Origin: VAZQ01 sp963821505
GTDB lineage: Bacteria; Pseudomonadota; Alphaproteobacteria; Rhizobiales; Xanthobacteraceae
Direction of reading: 5' to 3'
Length of the DNA: 64,000 nt
NCBI GenBank assembly: GCA_963821505.1
Contig: CAWGEH010000004.1
Location: 310,001-374,000 of the forward strand
The notes under the pieces were generated by a model that did not search any database, was not told the origin of the DNA, and saw only the letters and a program-made list of their open reading frames with translations. Shown one piece after another: positions 61,111 through 64,000 of the stretch (within the stretch, counting starts at the first letter, position 1; every line of letters begins with the position of its first letter). Both the position numbers and the translations under genes were made by a program.

Positions 61111-61197
61111 CGTCATGGCCGGGCTTGTCCCGGCCATCCACGCCTTGCTTTGCGGCATGTCAAGACGTGGATGGCCGGCATGAAGCCGGCCATGACG
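61111..61197. repeat. palindromic element, same family as the one inside the acyl-CoA synthetase
   Basis: Outer arms are CGTCATGGCCGG (61111-61122) and CCGGCCATGACG (61186-61197). Inner arms are CCGGCCATCCACG and CGTGGATGGCCGG. The span is 87 bases. It lies between the ThDP beta gene and the metallophosphoesterase gene and is the intergenic counterpart of the 51084-51164 element. Confidence 0.85.
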
Positions 61198-61317
61198 AGA
61201 CGGCATTTCTCCAGGTTGGTATAAGATGCGACCGAACAAAGTCACGCGCAAATCGTGATTCAATGTGATCGATTTTGCCGTGGCTTTTGCCGTGCACGAT
61301 GTCTCCGGAGGAACTGT

Positions 61318-63066
61318 TTGAAGCCGGCCATCGATCCTCGCCGCGGCGACATCGAGGATGACGCATCGAGCACCAAGCGTCGCTCGCTGCTGTCGCTCGC
61401 CGGCAGCCTGCTCGCGGAGATCAGCCTGCCGAAGCTGGCGACGGCGTTCACGCTGCTCCTCGTCCTGCCGGGTTTGGCACTCGGCGTCGCGCCGATCGTC
61501 GCGGCGATCTGGGTCGGCAAGCTTTCGAGCAAGCTTCCAACCGCGCTCGCCGGCTTCTGGCCGGCGGTCCTGCTTCTGATCGTCCTCGTGGTCGGCTGGT
61601 TCGGCGGGCCTCAGTTGTTCCGATTGGCGGAGAACAGCTTCTGGTCGCTCAACTCGCTCGTCGTCCAGCCTGGCTACACGATGTGCCGCGAGGCGCTGCG
61701 GCAGCTGGCCGAGAGGATGGTGCCGGCGCAGGCGAGCAAGATGCAGCGCTCGCGGCTGCGCGCCGCCGCTGCTTTGGTCTCCGGCGGCGTGATCTGCGGG
61801 CTCGCGCTACTGGTGCTGGTGGCGGTGTGGCCGTATTCGGACCTGTTGCAGGGCGCATCGGGCGTGGGGTCACCGAGTCACCTCGCGGCAGTGGCCCTGG
61901 CCAACACCCTGGCGCTGGTCGCCGGCTATCTCGCGGCGGCCGCGCTGGTCTGGGCGATCGCCGACGCAACCATGGCGCAGCCCCGTGACCTCGACCAATT
62001 CGATGAACGTCCCGAGGCCGCCCGCACCTGGCGCATCGCGCATTTGTCGGATGTGCACGTCGTGGGCGAACGTTACGGCTTCCGCCTCGAAAGCGGCAGG
62101 TCGGGGCCGAGCGGCAACGGACGCCTCAGGCTCCTGCTGGCCGAACTGGAGTTGCTCCACGCCGGCGATCCGCTCGATGCCATCGTGGTGAGCGGCGACA
62201 TGACCGATGCCGGGCGCTCGAGCGAGTGGGCGGAATTCCTGGACGCGGTTGCGCGCCATCCGCGCCTCGCGGAGCGCATGCTGATCATTCCCGGCAACCA
62301 TGACCTGAACATCGTCGATCGCGCCAACCCGGCGCGTCTCGATTTGCCGACCAGCCCGAACAAGCGGCTGCGCAAGCTGCGCCTGCTGTCGGCGATGGGC
62401 CTCCTCCAGGGCGAGCGCGTCCGCGTGGTGGATTGCGCGCGCCGAAACCTGGGCGCAACCCTTGCATCTACGCTGGAGCCGCATCTCAAGGACATGGCAA
62501 CGTTCGCCGACCGCGGCCGGCCCTGGTTGTCGAAACGTCTGGCCGATTTGTGGACCAGCGTCTTTCCGATGGTGCTGACGCCCGATTCGGACGACGGCCT
62601 GGGAATCATTCTGCTCGACTCGAACGCCGACACGCATTTCTCGTTCACGAATGCGCTCGGGATGATCTCGGCCGATCAAGCCCGCGGCCTGGACATTGCA
62701 TGCGCGCAGTATCCGCGTGCGTGCTGGATCGTCGTGCTTCACCACCACGTGGTCGAGTATCCGCGCCCGGCAAAGGCGTTGTCCGTGCGGATCGGAACGG
62801 CCTTGATCAACGGCAATTGGTTCGTCCGGCGGCTGAAGCCGCTCGCCGGCCGCGCGGTGCTCATGCACGGCCATCGGCACATCGACTGGATCGGGGAATG
62901 CGGCGGCCTTCCCATTATCTCCGCGCCGTCGCCGGTGATGGAAGCGACCGACGATGTGGCCACGTACTTCTATGTACACACACTCGCCGTAGGACGTGAC
63001 CGGCGGCTCGGATTGCTGCCCCCGCAGCGCATCACCATCGCGGGCCAACCGCTGCGGCAGTCTTAG
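61318..63066 (+). CDS. membrane-anchored calcineurin-like metallophosphoesterase
   Basis: 582 residues from TTG 61318, chosen for GGAGGA (61307-61312) five bases upstream; the frame is open back to 61255. Residues about 35-235 hold four hydrophobic segments, including LATAFTLLLVLPGLALGVAPIVAAIW and LANTLALVAGYLAAAALVWAI. A C-terminal phosphoesterase domain carries all standard metal motifs: HLSDVHV, VVSGDMTD, IIPGNHDLN, LHHHV and HGHRHID. The catalytic domain follows the last helix directly. Such enzymes hydrolyse phosphomono- or diesters (lipids, nucleotides); the membrane anchor suggests a lipid-linked substrate. It is convergent with the permease gene at the window end. Confidence 0.86.
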   Translation: MKPAIDPRRGDIEDDASSTKRRSLLSLAGSLLAEISLPKLATAFTLLLVLPGLALGVAPIVAAIWVGKLSSKLPTALAGFWPAVLLLIVLVVGWFGGPQLFRLAENSFWSLNSLVVQPGYTMCREALRQLAERMVPAQASKMQRSRLRAAAALVSGGVICGLALLVLVAVWPYSDLLQGASGVGSPSHLAAVALANTLALVAGYLAAAALVWAIADATMAQPRDLDQFDERPEAARTWRIAHLSDVHVVGERYGFRLESGRSGPSGNGRLRLLLAELELLHAGDPLDAIVVSGDMTDAGRSSEWAEFLDAVARHPRLAERMLIIPGNHDLNIVDRANPARLDLPTSPNKRLRKLRLLSAMGLLQGERVRVVDCARRNLGATLASTLEPHLKDMATFADRGRPWLSKRLADLWTSVFPMVLTPDSDDGLGIILLDSNADTHFSFTNALGMISADQARGLDIACAQYPRACWIVVLHHHVVEYPRPAKALSVRIGTALINGNWFVRRLKPLAGRAVLMHGHRHIDWIGECGGLPIISAPSPVMEATDDVATYFYVHTLAVGRDRRLGLLPPQRITIAGQPLRQS

Positions 63067-63077
63067 CGGCGCGCAGC

Positions 63078-64000
63078 TCAGGTCGACGCAAGATTGCGCC
63101 CCGACAGCAGCGTCGCGACCCAGCGCGTGGACTCGCGCTGTTCGCAGAGCGTGAGGCACGCGATCACGATGGGTACGCCGATGAACGCGCCCGGGATGCC
63201 CCACAGGAAGGCCCAGAAGAACACCGCGAACAGGACCAGGAACGGCGAGACCGACAGCGCGGCGCCGGCGATGCGCGGCTCCAGATAGCTTCCGATCAGG
63301 AATTGGATGAGGTTGAGGCCGAGGAACACGATGGCGGCCAATTGCCAGGACCCGACCTGCGCGAGGGCGAAAAGCGTCGGAAACACGGTCGCGACCAGCG
63401 GGCCGATGAACGGGATGTAGTTCAGGACGAACGCGATCACGCCCCAGGCCGTCGCCAGTTCGAGACCGGCGAGCAGCGTAAAGCCCCAGACCACCAAGCC
63501 GGTCAGCACGCTCATCTGGGTGCGAACCAGCATGTATTTCTGGAACTTGGCCGCGATCTGCGTGCTCGCCTGCAGGATGGTCTGCGCCACCTCCTTGTCG
63601 CCGAGGCTTGCGATGTTCTTCCTGGCGATGTCGACTTCGAGGAGGCCAAGCGCCGTGAAGACGAAGGTGATGACGAGGAACGAGATAAGGCCGTGCAGCC
63701 GTCCGCCGATCTCCTGGACCGCGCGGATGAGCCAGCCGGCGTTGAAATTCTCGACCAGTAGGCTGGTGACCAGGATGCCGTGCTCCTCGAGCCAGTCCGT
63801 CCACTGCATGTACAGCGCTTGAAATCGCAGCGCGTTGTCGATCAGCCAGCGCCCGACGGTTCCGAAGGCCCACACGATCAGGTAGCCGAGCACGCTCACG
63901 ACCAGGAGCGTCACGAGGAGCGCGGCGATGAGCGCGAGCAGCCTCGGCATCTTGGTCTCGAGCGCGCGCTGCAACGGCCAGACGATGGCGATGACGAAGA
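63078..64000 (-). CDS. AI-2E family transporter (PerM/TqsA-like), 5' end outside window
   Basis: The minus strand is open from the window edge to 63078; 307 codons are seen, and the first (FVIAIVWPLQRALETKMPRLL) is not a start. The protein has many hydrophobic helices and the family segment WGVIAFVLNYIPFIGPLVATVFPTLFALAQVG, with the typical C-terminal PGAFIGVPIVIACLTLCEQ. The AI-2E/UPF0118 family has about 330-380 residues, so roughly 40-60 are missing. Members export small molecules or act as Na+/H+ antiporters. It ends 12 bases from the convergent phosphoesterase. Confidence 0.87.
   Translation of the reverse strand, partial: FVIAIVWPLQRALETKMPRLLALIAALLVTLLVVSVLGYLIVWAFGTVGRWLIDNALRFQALYMQWTDWLEEHGILVTSLLVENFNAGWLIRAVQEIGGRLHGLISFLVITFVFTALGLLEVDIARKNIASLGDKEVAQTILQASTQIAAKFQKYMLVRTQMSVLTGLVVWGFTLLAGLELATAWGVIAFVLNYIPFIGPLVATVFPTLFALAQVGSWQLAAIVFLGLNLIQFLIGSYLEPRIAGAALSVSPFLVLFAVFFWAFLWGIPGAFIGVPIVIACLTLCEQRESTRWVATLLSGRNLAST

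Noticed and set aside
61870..63873. 667-codon minus-strand open frame over the metallophosphoesterase
   Set aside because: It runs through two real genes in the wrong frame. The phosphoesterase metal motifs on the plus strand and AI-2E helices in another minus frame are decisive.

Overview
The window is GC-rich DNA with dense coding on both strands. It looks like an alphaproteobacterium of the Hyphomicrobiales (Bradyrhizobium/Xanthobacteraceae-like). The reasons are the repeated-HAMP sensor kinase, the many orphan Bug/TctC binding proteins, and several palindromic intergenic repeats of the kinds common in these genomes. This placement is inference; there is no rRNA, tRNA or other marker gene here. 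No CRISPR array, transposase or integrase was seen.

Layout. 1-809: 5' part of a HAMP-repeat histidine kinase (-). 1433-9598 (+): an Fbp-type ABC importer (binding protein, fused permease, ATPase) followed by hydantoinase/oxoprolinase subunits HyuA and HyuB. 21779-9613 (-): a second catabolic run, reading HyuA, HyuB, NMT1-type binding protein, ATPase (frameshifted), two SsuC-type permeases, a dihydroxyphthalate-decarboxylase-like protein, two M24-fold proteins without normal metal ligands, and an MmgE/PrpD protein. 21941-22913 (+): a Bug binding protein with a frameshift in its signal peptide. 30368-22942 (-): a type I secretion operon (RTX protein, ABC exporter, HlyD adaptor), divergent from a CadC/TolB/TPR-type regulator (30600-32252 +).

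42756-32357 (-): a long branched-chain-type ABC transporter operon with a CocE-type hydrolase, two Liv binding proteins, a one-domain MetE-like protein, LivH, LivM, LivG, LivF and an amidohydrolase. Five of these genes carry indels. 42893-46023: a gentisate ring-cleavage set (GST-type maleylpyruvate isomerase, FAH-family hydrolase, gentisate 1,2-dioxygenase), with an FNR/FixK-like box upstream of the dioxygenase. 46179-48812: two alpha/beta hydrolases and an amidohydrolase.

59465-48987 (-): four tandem Bug binding proteins, a split ThDP decarboxylase (alpha and beta), an acyl-CoA dehydrogenase, an NDP-forming acyl-CoA synthetase with a palindromic repeat translated inside it, and a second PrpD protein. 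A second split ThDP decarboxylase lies on the far side of the binding-protein array (59846-61006 +). The window ends with a membrane metallophosphoesterase and a truncated AI-2E-family permease.

Taken together this is a catabolic island: several uptake systems, each next to enzymes for amide/lactam, aromatic or 2-oxo-acid breakdown. Substrates cannot be read from the sequence, and the only local regulators seen are the partial kinase and the CadC-like protein.
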